This document shows positions 53,550 to 61,537 of a stretch of 64,000 nt of DNA, piece by piece. The notes under the pieces are model-generated. The model ran no database searches, was not told where the DNA came from, and saw only the letters and a list, made by a program, of their open reading frames with translations. Within the stretch, counting starts at the first letter, position 1. Each line of letters begins with the position of its first letter. The stretch spans positions 744,001 through 808,000 of the forward strand of contig JADJNY010000015.1 in NCBI GenBank assembly GCA_016714045.1. The letters run 5' to 3'. Position numbers and translations under genes: made by a program. This DNA comes from Planctomycetota bacterium. GTDB lineage: Bacteria; Planctomycetota; UBA1135; GCA-002686595.

Positions 53550-54256
53550 CGGAGGTCTCCTTTCGTTGCAGGAGTGAGCTGCACTGTGTCAAGCGCGGCA
53601 CGGGCGCGGCGGATTGCGCGACTGCGGATCTGCCGGAAGTTCTCGGGAGTCGTTCCGATGCTCGTGGCGACGCGCTCGGCCTCGCCGGGTGGGAAATCGA
53701 ACTCCCCGTCGTTGCCCTTGTCCGGGTCGTACCAGGGGAGGCTCAACCGCAAGACCTCGGCCTCGCGCTCGGAGAGGAGGGCAAGGGCCTGCTCGTACCG
53801 GGCAATGAGTGCCGGAGACGGCCGACGTACAGGATTCTGTGATCGGCGATGCCACTCGCTCTCCCACGCCTCGTCATCGAACTCCACCCGGGCCGGACCC
53901 CGCGAGTCCTGTCGCACCTGATTGATGAAGATGTTCTTCGCGATCTCGGTCATGTAGCCGAGGACCTTAATCCTCGTAGCCTCGGGGCTCGAGCCAGTGA
54001 ACTTCGCGACCACAGCATCAGGATCGTGTTGTCGGCCCGCCCACTCGTAGAGCTCGCGGAAGGCCTCGATCGTGATGTCGATGGCGCCGTCGGGTCCGCC
54101 CAGATCCTTTCCGTGCGCGCGGCCTAGCACTGCGATGAAGTACCGGTGGTGGCGCCGGTAGAGCTCGTGCCAGGCTCCCCCGGCAGTCTCAGGATCAGCG
54201 TGTTGCATCGCCATGTATCCGAGCAACACGTCCTCGGTCTCTTGGGTGAAATCCAT
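53546..54256 (-). CDS. Sigma-70-family factor divergent from the CBASS operon
   Basis: A 236-residue sigma factor. Region 2 spans about 25-110 (AWHELYRRHHRYFIAVLGRA; LGYMTEIAKNIFINQVRQD) and region 4 about 150-225 (QALALLSEREAEVLRLSLPW; AERVATSIGTTPENFRQIRS). It is larger than usual ECF factors, with an insertion (DPDKGNDGEFDFPP) before the last HTH. ATG 54256 is chosen; 146 bp separate it from the divergent LTD-like gene. That gap holds GTGACA at 54305 and TGTCAC at 54337, an inverted pair that could be a site for it. Confidence 0.82.
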   Translation of the reverse strand: MDFTQETEDVLLGYMAMQHADPETAGGAWHELYRRHHRYFIAVLGRAHGKDLGGPDGAIDITIEAFRELYEWAGRQHDPDAVVAKFTGSSPEATRIKVLGYMTEIAKNIFINQVRQDSRGPARVEFDDEAWESEWHRRSQNPVRRPSPALIARYEQALALLSEREAEVLRLSLPWYDPDKGNDGEFDFPPGEAERVATSIGTTPENFRQIRSRAIRRARAALDTVQLTPATKGDLR

Positions 54257-54402
54257 CGGTGGCGAGCTCCCCGGGGACACGTCGCTCCCAGGGAACGGAG
54301 CACCGTGACAGCGGCCCATGGCTCCAGGGGTCGGGATGTCACGCCCCTCCCTTCAGTGTTCCAGGGGGCCCCGGAAGCGGGTCTCCGGGACCGAGTCTAT
54401 CG

Positions 54403-54900
54403 ATGAGCAACCTCCGAATCGTACACCTGAAGCCCAATCCGGCCGGCAAGGACCGGTCGCGATACCGCATTGACACCTCCCAGATCGTCGCGGAGTGGGT
54501 CGACATCGAGAACCTCGACGCGGCCGCCGCGAACCTGACCGGGGTCGAATTGCACCACCTCGCCTACCCCCCTGCGGGAGGCCAGGCGAGGTGGGAGAGG
54601 GTCCTCGGGCTCACGGGCAAGCTAAGGAGTGGGACGACGCTTCGAGTGCACTCGGGGAAGGAAGTCCCCGTGGCTCAACTTCGTCCGGAGGACGCCCAGG
54701 GGGCGGACTTCCATCTGTTCGCCCAACGGGATCTGTACGTCTGGAACAACGCGGAGGGCGACTGCGCAGGACTCTGGCAGCGTGACCTCGGACACTGGAG
54801 GGACAAGGCCTGCTACGACCCACTCCCACCCGAGGGCGTGGTACTGGTTCGGCGGGGAGACAAGCTGGTCCCAGATGCGGGACGGGGAGGCTGGCTATGA
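54403..54900 (+). CDS. Lamin-tail-domain-like protein coupled to capV
   Basis: A 165-residue protein. After a beta N-terminus (LRIVHLKPNPAGKDRSRYRI), the core follows the lamin-tail pattern: VDIENLDAAAANLTGVELHH, LRSGTTLRVHSG, and VWNNAEGDCAGLWQRDLGHW, where WNN-x-GD is typical of LTD domains. It has no signal peptide. The stop overlaps the capV start (ATGA), so translation is coupled. LTDs bind DNA, membranes or proteins. LTD genes are not a described part of CBASS, so this may be a new accessory. Confidence 0.6.
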   Translation: MSNLRIVHLKPNPAGKDRSRYRIDTSQIVAEWVDIENLDAAAANLTGVELHHLAYPPAGGQARWERVLGLTGKLRSGTTLRVHSGKEVPVAQLRPEDAQGADFHLFAQRDLYVWNNAEGDCAGLWQRDLGHWRDKACYDPLPPEGVVLVRRGDKLVPDAGRGGWL

Positions 54901-56090
54901 CCGATGCTGGAGTCGCAGCGGGACCGTTCCCTGGGAACGCATCGAGCGGTCCACGCCCGCAAGCATCGATCGAATCCGCACGAGATTCGGAACGGCGCAG
55001 CGCGTTCCGAGTCCTCAGCCTCGACGGTGGTGGCATGCGCGGCGCCTATACGGCGACCTACCTCGCCACCGTCGCGCAAGGGTTCGCGAGGCAGCGCGGT
55101 GTCCGAGAACTCGATCTGGGGGCCGCGTTCGACTTGATTGTCGGAACAAGCGTGGGCGGGATCGTCGCGTGCGCGCTCGCCGCGGGAACCCCGCTTACCG
55201 AACTGGTTGAGCTCTTCCGGAGCATCGGTCCCCGCGTGTTCCAGCGCCGGCTGCCCGGTCGCTTGGGCATCCATCTGTTCGTCGACCTACTCCGCCGTCC
55301 AGCAGCCATCAGGCAGGGGAACGCTGCGCTACGCCAAGGGCTCGAGCAACGCTTCGGATCGGAGACGCTTGCGCAGGTCTACGCGAGGCGACGGATCGCT
55401 CTCGCGATCACTGCGGTCGAGCTCAGCCAGCATCGAAGCTGGGTGTTCAAGACACCCCACAACCCAACCACGAATCACCGCGACGATCGATACCGAATGG
55501 TAGATGTGTGTCTCGCCACGTCCGCAGCTCCGATCTATCGGTCGCTTGCCGCCGTGGATCACGTCGATGACGGACCGGCTGGCTATCGAGTCTTCGCTGA
55601 CGGGGGCTTGTGGGCGAACAACCCTGTACTGGTCGGTCTCGTCGAAGCGCTGGGGTTAGCTCGGCAAGAGCAGGAGATCCAGGTGTTCTGCCTCGGCACC
55701 TGCCCGAGACCCGCTGGCGAGCGGATTGCACGGGCGGAGGTCGATCGAGGGCTCCTCGAATGGAGATTCGGCGGCCTTGTCGCGCCACTGGCGATCGACG
55801 CTCAGGAGTTCGCGTTCGACAACATGGCGCGGATGCTCGCGAAGCACCTCAACCGCCCGTGTGAGGTCGTCAGATTCCCAACGAAGAGCGTCCCTGCCGA
55901 TCTCATGCCTGCGCTTGACCTCGATGAAGTTGGCCCAGAGGCAATGGACGCGCTGATCAATCAAGCGCGCACCGACGCCGACATCGCGAACAGCCGCTTC
56001 TCCGATCCCAAGGACCGGGGCGATGTGCTGGTACGCGACCTGTTCCTTGGTGCCTCGACGGTCGGAGCGCCACGCAAGGTGCAGACATGA
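54897..56090 (+). CDS. capV: CBASS effector: patatin-like phospholipase CapV
   Basis: A 397-residue patatin-fold lipase that degrades membrane lipids when activated by the cyclic dinucleotide made by the next gene. The oxyanion hole is DGGGMRG (43-49), the nucleophile elbow GTSVGG has Ser85, and the catalytic Asp is in FADGGLWANNP (about 235). The N-terminal 38 residues are a low-complexity leader. It overlaps the upstream LTD-like gene and the CD-NTase region (ATGA at 56087). The CapV-DncV-E1/E2-JAB order is the classic type II CBASS first known from Vibrio cholerae. Confidence 0.88.
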   Translation: MTDAGVAAGPFPGNASSGPRPQASIESARDSERRSAFRVLSLDGGGMRGAYTATYLATVAQGFARQRGVRELDLGAAFDLIVGTSVGGIVACALAAGTPLTELVELFRSIGPRVFQRRLPGRLGIHLFVDLLRRPAAIRQGNAALRQGLEQRFGSETLAQVYARRRIALAITAVELSQHRSWVFKTPHNPTTNHRDDRYRMVDVCLATSAAPIYRSLAAVDHVDDGPAGYRVFADGGLWANNPVLVGLVEALGLARQEQEIQVFCLGTCPRPAGERIARAEVDRGLLEWRFGGLVAPLAIDAQEFAFDNMARMLAKHLNRPCEVVRFPTKSVPADLMPALDLDEVGPEAMDALINQARTDADIANSRFSDPKDRGDVLVRDLFLGASTVGAPRKVQT

Positions 56091-56155
56091 ATCCGCTGGT
56101 GTTCGGTGTCGCCGCGCTCATCGCGGCCGCCATGTTGGAGAAGAGGAAGCGAACC

Positions 56156-57223
56156 ATGCACAACTGCTCGGATGACATTCTTGGATACCACGACGACGAG
56201 GTGACCCTCCCGAAGCTTGAGCGGGACGAGATGCGACAACGGCGTGACGCGAACCGCGACCGATTGAAGGACGGGCTCGCGGAAGAGGAGCTCCCCAGTC
56301 CCATCGAGTTCAAGAGCCAGGGCTCGTACGCGATGAAGACGATGACCAGGCACCTGAACAAGGACTACGACATCGACGACGGTGTCTACTTCGAGAAGGG
56401 CGATCTTGTAGGAGATCGCGGCGCGGAGATGTCACCCCTTGACGTGCGCAACATGGTGCGCGACGCGCTCGACGATGGCAGCTTCAAGACGGCGCCCGAG
56501 GTGCGGTCGAACTGTGTCCGGGTCTTCTACGATGCCGGCTATCACGTTGACGTGCCCGTCTACCGTCGCGTGGAGACCGAAGATCTCTTCGGTGACAAGT
56601 CCGTCCACCATGAACTCGCGAGTGCCAAGTGGAAGCGATCGGACGCGCGCGACGTTTCGGCCTGGTTCGAGAAGGTCAACAACGAGAAGAGCCCCGACAA
56701 GGAGAACGGCCGCCAGCTTCGTCGCATCACCCGGATGGTGAAGAAGTTCGCCAGGAGCCGGCCGTCGTGGGAGGGCACGATCCTCAGCGGGTTCGGCATC
56801 ACCGTCCTCGTTGCCGAGTGCTACCACGCAGACGGTGCCCGTGAAGATCTCGCGCTGTACGAGACCATGAAGGCGATCAAGGATCGCCTGGAATGGAACC
56901 TAGAGGTTGAGCATCCGGTCACGCCAGACACGACGATCACCAAGAACAGCGACGATCCCAAGGCACGCGTCCTCCGCGAGAAGCTAGCTGACGCGCTCGA
57001 GATGCTCAAACCCCTGCTCGACTCCAAGTGTGAGCGAGAGACCGCGCTCAAGTGCTGGGACAAGGTCCTATTCACGAAGTACTTCAGCGGCCGAATCGAC
57101 GACGAGGGCAAGGGACGATCGTCATCCGCCTCGAGACCCTTCGAGATTGGCATCGTGGGAAATCCGGGAGTGAGCGAGGCCCGACCTGCTGTGCGAAAGG
57201 ACGGTGGCGGTCGCTATGCCTGA
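56156..57223 (+). CDS. CBASS cyclase: DncV-like CD-NTase (SMODS)
   Basis: A 355-residue cGAS/DncV-like nucleotidyltransferase. QGSYAMKTM provides G56-S57, YDIDDGVYF the metal Asp72/Asp74 and VDVPVYR the third Asp132, so the active site is intact. It should make a cyclic di- or trinucleotide on infection; with a CapV patatin partner, 3',3'-cGAMP is the first guess. ATG 56156 has GAGGAAG at proper spacing and opens a CdnA/B-like N-terminus; ATG 56087 overlaps the capV stop but would add a hydrophobic leader. The C-terminus ends in GRYA, compatible with Cap2 conjugation of the last residue. Confidence 0.87.
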   Translation: MHNCSDDILGYHDDEVTLPKLERDEMRQRRDANRDRLKDGLAEEELPSPIEFKSQGSYAMKTMTRHLNKDYDIDDGVYFEKGDLVGDRGAEMSPLDVRNMVRDALDDGSFKTAPEVRSNCVRVFYDAGYHVDVPVYRRVETEDLFGDKSVHHELASAKWKRSDARDVSAWFEKVNNEKSPDKENGRQLRRITRMVKKFARSRPSWEGTILSGFGITVLVAECYHADGAREDLALYETMKAIKDRLEWNLEVEHPVTPDTTITKNSDDPKARVLREKLADALEMLKPLLDSKCERETALKCWDKVLFTKYFSGRIDDEGKGRSSSASRPFEIGIVGNPGVSEARPAVRKDGGGRYA

Positions 57224-59045
57224 AGCGGCGAATGCGGGTATCAGCCGCCATCGCGCGAGCGCAGTTGAGGCAGTTCAAGCGTGGCTGCATGAGTTCGATA
57301 CAGGTGTTCGGGCGCTCGGCAAGGACGCGCTCGACCGGTACCGGGACCGTGCTCTGTTCATCGGATGGCGCCTGAACGTATGTCTAGCTGGCAGCCAGGG
57401 GGTACAACTCGACCTGCTGCTCGATGAGCGCTTTCCGCGTACCGAGCCACGTGTTGCGCTTGTGCCAGGATCCGTCGAGGGAGATGTGCCGCATGCCGAT
57501 TCGGATGGGGTCCTGTGCCTCTTTCCGTCAACCGAATCGTTCGCAATCACTGCACCGGTCGATCTCGTGCGAGTCGCTCTGCAGCGGGCGGTTCGCCTAC
57601 TGGAGGATACGATCAGCAAGCAAATCGAAGGTGACCTTCGAACCGAGTTTCTCTCCTACTGGAAGCACCACACCACGAACTCGACACCCCCCGTGCTCAG
57701 CCTTCTCGACAGCGTGCAAGGCACAAGACCAATTCGGGCATGGTGTGGTAGGTCGATCTATGTCGTCGAGGAGTCCGCTGATGCGGTTACGACGTACTTG
57801 CGGCGCCGTTTCCCTGAAGGTGGTGCTGGCTTCGAGACCGAGACCGCGGGCCTCTTGTGGATTGAGCGCGCTCCACTTCCTGCGGAGTACCCGCGCACCG
57901 CATCCGACGTCCTCGAGCTTGCGAGCAGTACGAATGAGACAGCGCGAAAGATGCTCGAAGATCTCGTGATGTCGGCCCCGCGACGGGTCGTCGTCATCTT
58001 GGGTGTTCCGACCGATCACGGCCCCGCCTTCGCGGCTGTCGTGGTGGACTCTCCATCTCGATCGAACACCCCTGGTCACCGTGGTGGCGATCCGCTGACC
58101 GCGGGATTTCGGCCTGGTCGGACTCCCGGCAGCGTCATCAGCCAGCGGTTCTTCGGACGACAGCCGTTGCGCCGTGCGGCTGTCGAGCGAATCGATCCCG
58201 AGTGGATTCACGGAAGGGGTGCTGACGCACGGGTTAAGCGACTGCAGGTCGCGCGTGTTGCCATCTGCGGCTGCGGATCGGTTGGCGCGCCAGTCGCCAT
58301 TGCGCTCGCTCAGGCCGGTGTCGGCGAGATCGTGCTGATTGACCCTCAGGTGCTGGCAACCGCGAATACCGGGAGACACGTACTCGGCGCGGAGTCAGTC
58401 GGAATGAACAAGGCCGAGGCGTTGGAGCAGCATCTGCGTCGGCGCTTCCCGCACTTGAAGACCATTCGGTCGTTCGCGCAGCGATGGGACCAGGCGATGC
58501 GGAAAGCCCCCCAGGAGTTCGCCACGTGCGACCTGATCGTCAGCGCGATCGGCGACTGGAGTGCAGAGGGAGCGCTGAACGAATGGCATGTACGCCAAGG
58601 TCGACGGCAGCCGATCGTCTACGGATGGACCGAAGCCTATGCATGTGCGGGACATGCCGTCGCCATACTCGCGGCCGGTGGGTGCCTGCAATGTGGACTG
58701 ACGGAGTTCGGCGAGCCGATGCTACGTGTAACCGACTGGCCGGCCGGTCCAACGGTACGGCAGGAGCCAGCGTGCGGCTCGACGTTCCAACCATATGGTC
58801 CCGTGGAGCTCATGTATGTGACGGCGCTCGTCGCAGAACTGTCCCTCGATTGTATTCTCGGCTCTGTTACGGAGTCCACGGAGCGGCTCTGGGCCGCGAG
58901 CGACTCGCATAGGCAACGTGCTGGGGGAGTATGGAGCGATGAGTGGCGGAAACTTGCTGCCGACGGATTGGTTGGAGGCCGTGTAGCTGAACGATCCTGG
59001 CCCCGCTCCACGAAGTGTTCCGAGTGCATGGGGGGGACCGCATGA
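57204..59045 (+). CDS. cap2: CBASS Cap2: E2-E1 ubiquitin-transfer-like enzyme
   Basis: A 613-residue fusion. The N-terminal 200 residues are E2-like with Cys105 in HADSDGVLCLFPS. A linker of about 130 residues leads to the E1/ThiF domain: adenylate-binding RVAICGCGSVGAPVAIALAQ (about 347-366) then IVLIDPQVLATANTGRHVL. A Cys at about 479 (EAYACAGHA) is the likely E1 nucleophile, and GGCLQCG has a CxxC. Cap2 conjugates the CD-NTase C-terminus to a target, priming it. Starts at GTG 57204 within the CD-NTase end; ATG 57216 is an alternative. Confidence 0.86.
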   Translation: MAVAMPEAANAGISRHRASAVEAVQAWLHEFDTGVRALGKDALDRYRDRALFIGWRLNVCLAGSQGVQLDLLLDERFPRTEPRVALVPGSVEGDVPHADSDGVLCLFPSTESFAITAPVDLVRVALQRAVRLLEDTISKQIEGDLRTEFLSYWKHHTTNSTPPVLSLLDSVQGTRPIRAWCGRSIYVVEESADAVTTYLRRRFPEGGAGFETETAGLLWIERAPLPAEYPRTASDVLELASSTNETARKMLEDLVMSAPRRVVVILGVPTDHGPAFAAVVVDSPSRSNTPGHRGGDPLTAGFRPGRTPGSVISQRFFGRQPLRRAAVERIDPEWIHGRGADARVKRLQVARVAICGCGSVGAPVAIALAQAGVGEIVLIDPQVLATANTGRHVLGAESVGMNKAEALEQHLRRRFPHLKTIRSFAQRWDQAMRKAPQEFATCDLIVSAIGDWSAEGALNEWHVRQGRRQPIVYGWTEAYACAGHAVAILAAGGCLQCGLTEFGEPMLRVTDWPAGPTVRQEPACGSTFQPYGPVELMYVTALVAELSLDCILGSVTESTERLWAASDSHRQRAGGVWSDEWRKLAADGLVGGRVAERSWPRSTKCSECMGGTA

Positions 59046-59577
59046 TGGAGTACCCCGTGGGAGCATCAGGCCAGATCCTCGTGCTCGCTGACGCCGTGCT
59101 GGCGCAGTTTAACGCGCATCGCCAGACGCGGTGGCTTCAGCGCGAGTCGGGCGGCCAGTTGTTCGCCCATTTCGAGGGGAGCAGGATCCTGGTGGTGGAA
59201 GCTACCGGCCCCGCGTGGCGGATTGGCGGACCACCAGGTCGTTCCTTCCCAATCGGAAGGCTGAGCAGCAGGAGATCTACGAACGGCATCGTGCGGGCCG
59301 CCACTACATTGGGGACTGGCACACGCATTACGAGGAGATGCCGAGGCCCTCAGCCACCGACATCCGGAGCATTCGGGAGTGCTTCGCGCGGTCGGAGCAC
59401 GATCTTCTCGGATTCGTGCTCGTCGTTGTCGGTAGGTGCAATCCCCCGCGAGGATTGCATGTGTCTCTCCATGGAGAGGCCAACGGAGTCGAACTTGTTG
59501 CACGCCCGGAGACGGATGCCCGAACGGCTGGCGCCCGAGCTCGCGGCAATGGCCCCGGGCACACACCCACGCAATGA
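59042..59577 (+). pseudogene. cap3: CBASS Cap3 JAB/JAMM peptidase, frameshifted
   Basis: The reading frame from ATGATG at 59042 gives the N-terminal part (QILVLADAVLAQFNAHRQTR, SGGQLFAHFEGSRILVVEAT) up to about 59212. The JAMM half (FLPNRKAEQQEIYERH, GDWHTHYEEMPRPSATD: H-x-H...S-x-x-D) is in the -1 frame and stops at 59575-59577. The join lies in a CCCC run at 59209-59212, where a -1 slip from CCC to CCC restores the family sequence G-P-R-V-A-D-W-R. Cap3 removes the Cap2 conjugate. It may be a pseudogene, a sequencing homopolymer error or a frameshift gene. Confidence 0.75.
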
Positions 59578-59622
59578 GGACGGCCAGCGAGGTCCCCCGC
59601 TTCTGCCGCGGTCAGGGACGGC

Positions 59623-59841
59623 ATGCCACCGCAGGCTGATTCCGACACGAGGAGGGCCATTGCCTCTCGACTTGGATCCTGGCCGTCACCGACCGTCCAC
59701 ACGCCGAACCCCACGCGACACCGCACCTACCTCGCGACCCGCCAGCCGAAGCGCGGTGCGTCAGTCAAAAGGGGGAGGTGCACCGCCTGTGACCGCGAAT
59801 TCGAACCCAGGACCTGCGGCCAAGGTGTCTGCAGCAAGTGA
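59623..59841 (+). CDS. Small ORF with zinc-ribbon-like C-terminus (uncertain)
   Basis: A 72-codon frame ending in RGRCTACDREFEPRT then VCSK, which matches the C-x-x-C...F-x-P...C-S pattern of short zinc ribbons, but the fourth Cys is missing before the stop. The N-terminal half is low-complexity Pro/Arg/Thr. The same DNA resembles a tRNA 3' half (see findings), so it may instead be a decayed attachment site. Weak call. Confidence 0.25.
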   Translation: MPPQADSDTRRAIASRLGSWPSPTVHTPNPTRHRTYLATRQPKRGASVKRGRCTACDREFEPRTCGQGVCSK

Positions 59842-59973
59842 GGGCCGAAGCCACGCCCAACACGGGGTTTGCGGCGCGGCCCGACACGCATTGCCACATG
59901 GCGCATTGATGGCAGCGGCTGTCCGACCCTCCGGTTGGGTCAGGATCGCGGCGCCGTAACGCTAGGCAGACAC

Positions 59974-60032
59974 GCGAGTTAGGTGGTACGCCCGACGGGA
60001 TTCGAACCCATGACCTGCGGCTCCGGAGGCCG
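59974..60032. repeat. Right attachment repeat inside tRNA-Arg
   Basis: 59 bp identical to 29089-29147. It covers the 3' part of the tRNA, from the anticodon loop to the CCA, and 10 bp beyond. On the other side the sequence goes on as intact tRNA, so this is the reconstituted end. Confidence 0.92.
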
Positions 60033-60060
60033 CCGCTCTATCCAGCTGAGCTACGGGCGC
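59984..60060 (-). tRNA. tRNA-Arg (anticodon CCG)
   Basis: 77 nt including an encoded CCA. Acceptor stem GCGCCCG/CGGGCGT (one G·T) with discriminator A73; D stem GCTC/GAGC; anticodon stem GCGGC/GCCGC with loop CTCCGGA, anticodon CCG; T arm ATGGG-TTCGAAT-CCCGT. All standard positions are satisfied. Its 3' half is the target site of the genomic island, and the gene is left intact by the integration. Confidence 0.93.
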
Positions 60061-60347
60061 TTGCTTGGACGGCGCCCATCCTAACCGCCCGTGCCGTCGA
60101 AGCGCACCAGCCAAGGGCGTCTCGTCACCCACGCGTGGTCGTCGGCGAGGTTCGAGTCGAACGGTTGCCGAGCCGGCCGACACCGGGTGCGTCCGACGCA
60201 CGTCGGGCGTCGGCGACCCGGGACGATCGAGCGGGTCGCCGGACAAAAAAGGGTTACCTTGACCCGTTCCGAAGGTTCGACTTACGCTTAGCTGGTACGG
60301 CGGTCGTGTCTGGGTCCACGACCACTCTCGGCGTTCTCGTCCCCCTC

Positions 60348-61316
60348 ATGAAGCGCACCCTCTCTCCTCGTCTTGGGACGGTCTTCGGGCTGATTCCTCC
60401 GGTCGTCGTTGTCGCGACGGCGGGTACGTTCCTGTGGCAAGCCGAAGGGCCGCTGCACGGGACGCTGAGGGCGGTCGATGTCACGATCGAAGACAGCGAC
60501 GGCGACGGGCTGACGAACGCGGAAGAGGCGGTCCTGCAGACCTCGCCGCTCCTGGCCGACACGGACGGCGACGGCTTCTCGGATGCGGAAGAGCTCGCGC
60601 GCCAGTTCGCGCAGCTCATTCCAGACACAGCGCCGATCCAAGGTCGTTTGCGCGTCGGCATGACGGCGAGCCGGGCGGAGCTGGGGCTCGAGGTCCTCCT
60701 CGCGGTCTACCTGCCTGACCTGAACCTGCGCTCGAAAGACCTGCGGCTCGGGCTCGTCACGGGTCGACGGGTCGTGGAGCTCGAGCGCGAGCAGATCCTC
60801 GAAGGCGCCACAGTCCAGTACCTGCCGACGGCCTCCGAGTCCTCGGTGCTCGCCCTCGTCCGCATCCCGTTCTCGGCGCAGACCGTGCACGCGCGGGGTG
60901 AGCTCAGCGTCTACGCCACGGTGGGCAACTCGGGTTCCGGCATCGTGGCCGCGTCGTCCGCGCTGCGCTTGCGCAGTGTCGACGGCATCGTACTGCTCGC
61001 GATGCCCGACCCGTATTCGGCCGTGCCCTCGAGCGCTCAGGGCGGAACGAATGCCACTCCTTCGCCCCAGGCTCCGGGCGGGGGCACCATCTTCGTTCCG
61101 ATCACGCTCGACGGCGACCCGCCTGCGCTTTGGGCGCCGGCGCAGATCTGCTACCAGAAGTCCTCCCCCGTTGGAGCCAACGGACTGCTCGTGACCCACG
61201 AGGTCACCCGCGCCGATTGCATGGACAATTGGGACTCGTTCTGCCCCCCGAGCTGCTCCTCGGCGGTGGGGTCGACCTTCGAAGAAGTCGATCCCCTGGC
61301 CCTGCTGGGCGGGTGA
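60348..61316 (+). CDS. Exported calcium-binding repeat protein
   Basis: A 322-residue protein with an N-terminal membrane helix or signal (GLIPPVVVVATAGTFLWQ). Just after it are two thrombospondin type-3/EF-like calcium loops (DSDGDGLTNAEEAVLQTSPL, DTDGDGFSDAEELARQF). The rest is a beta-rich domain with a Cys-containing C-terminus (SFCPPSCSSAV). Function unknown; likely periplasmic or surface. ATG 60348 opens the signal. Confidence 0.72.
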   Translation: MKRTLSPRLGTVFGLIPPVVVVATAGTFLWQAEGPLHGTLRAVDVTIEDSDGDGLTNAEEAVLQTSPLLADTDGDGFSDAEELARQFAQLIPDTAPIQGRLRVGMTASRAELGLEVLLAVYLPDLNLRSKDLRLGLVTGRRVVELEREQILEGATVQYLPTASESSVLALVRIPFSAQTVHARGELSVYATVGNSGSGIVAASSALRLRSVDGIVLLAMPDPYSAVPSSAQGGTNATPSPQAPGGGTIFVPITLDGDPPALWAPAQICYQKSSPVGANGLLVTHEVTRADCMDNWDSFCPPSCSSAVGSTFEEVDPLALLGG

Positions 61317-61537
61317 GGCACATGTCTCCTGGGGAGGGGAGGCCGTACCGAGCGAGCCACGGCGGAAGACTGGGCTTTGTCCGCCCCACGTCCGCTCTCG
61401 CCGTCGCCCGGACCATCGGACCGCGGAGTGCAATTCCGCCATCGTACTCCGTCCCCGGCCGATTCGCGGATCTAGGCTTTCCTGGAACGGAACCTTGGAT
61501 CCCCTGCGGACGTCCCAACTGACGTCCCTGTCTTCCC

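Larger units (their letters stand above)
29089..60032. mobile_element. Genomic island integrated at tRNA-Arg(CCG)
   Basis: A 30,944-bp segment bounded by a perfect 59-bp direct repeat. The right copy lies in and just beyond the 3' part of the intact tRNA-Arg gene; the left copy is the displaced 3' end. This is the standard footprint of a tyrosine-recombinase element using a tRNA 3' end. The segment contains two tyrosine recombinases, an excisionase, a terminase/methylase block, IS remnants and several defence genes. Its base composition varies, with AT-richer blocks at about 32258-33570 and 39100-41700. No relaxase or conjugation gene was recognised. Confidence 0.88.

Noticed and set aside
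52340..54256. Calling the trio CapH/CapP
   Set aside because: There is no HTH repressor in the unit; the first gene is a sigma factor, so the CapH/CapP name would mislead.
29089..60032. Integrative conjugative element
   Set aside because: No relaxase, coupling protein or type IV secretion genes were recognised, so it is described only as a genomic island.
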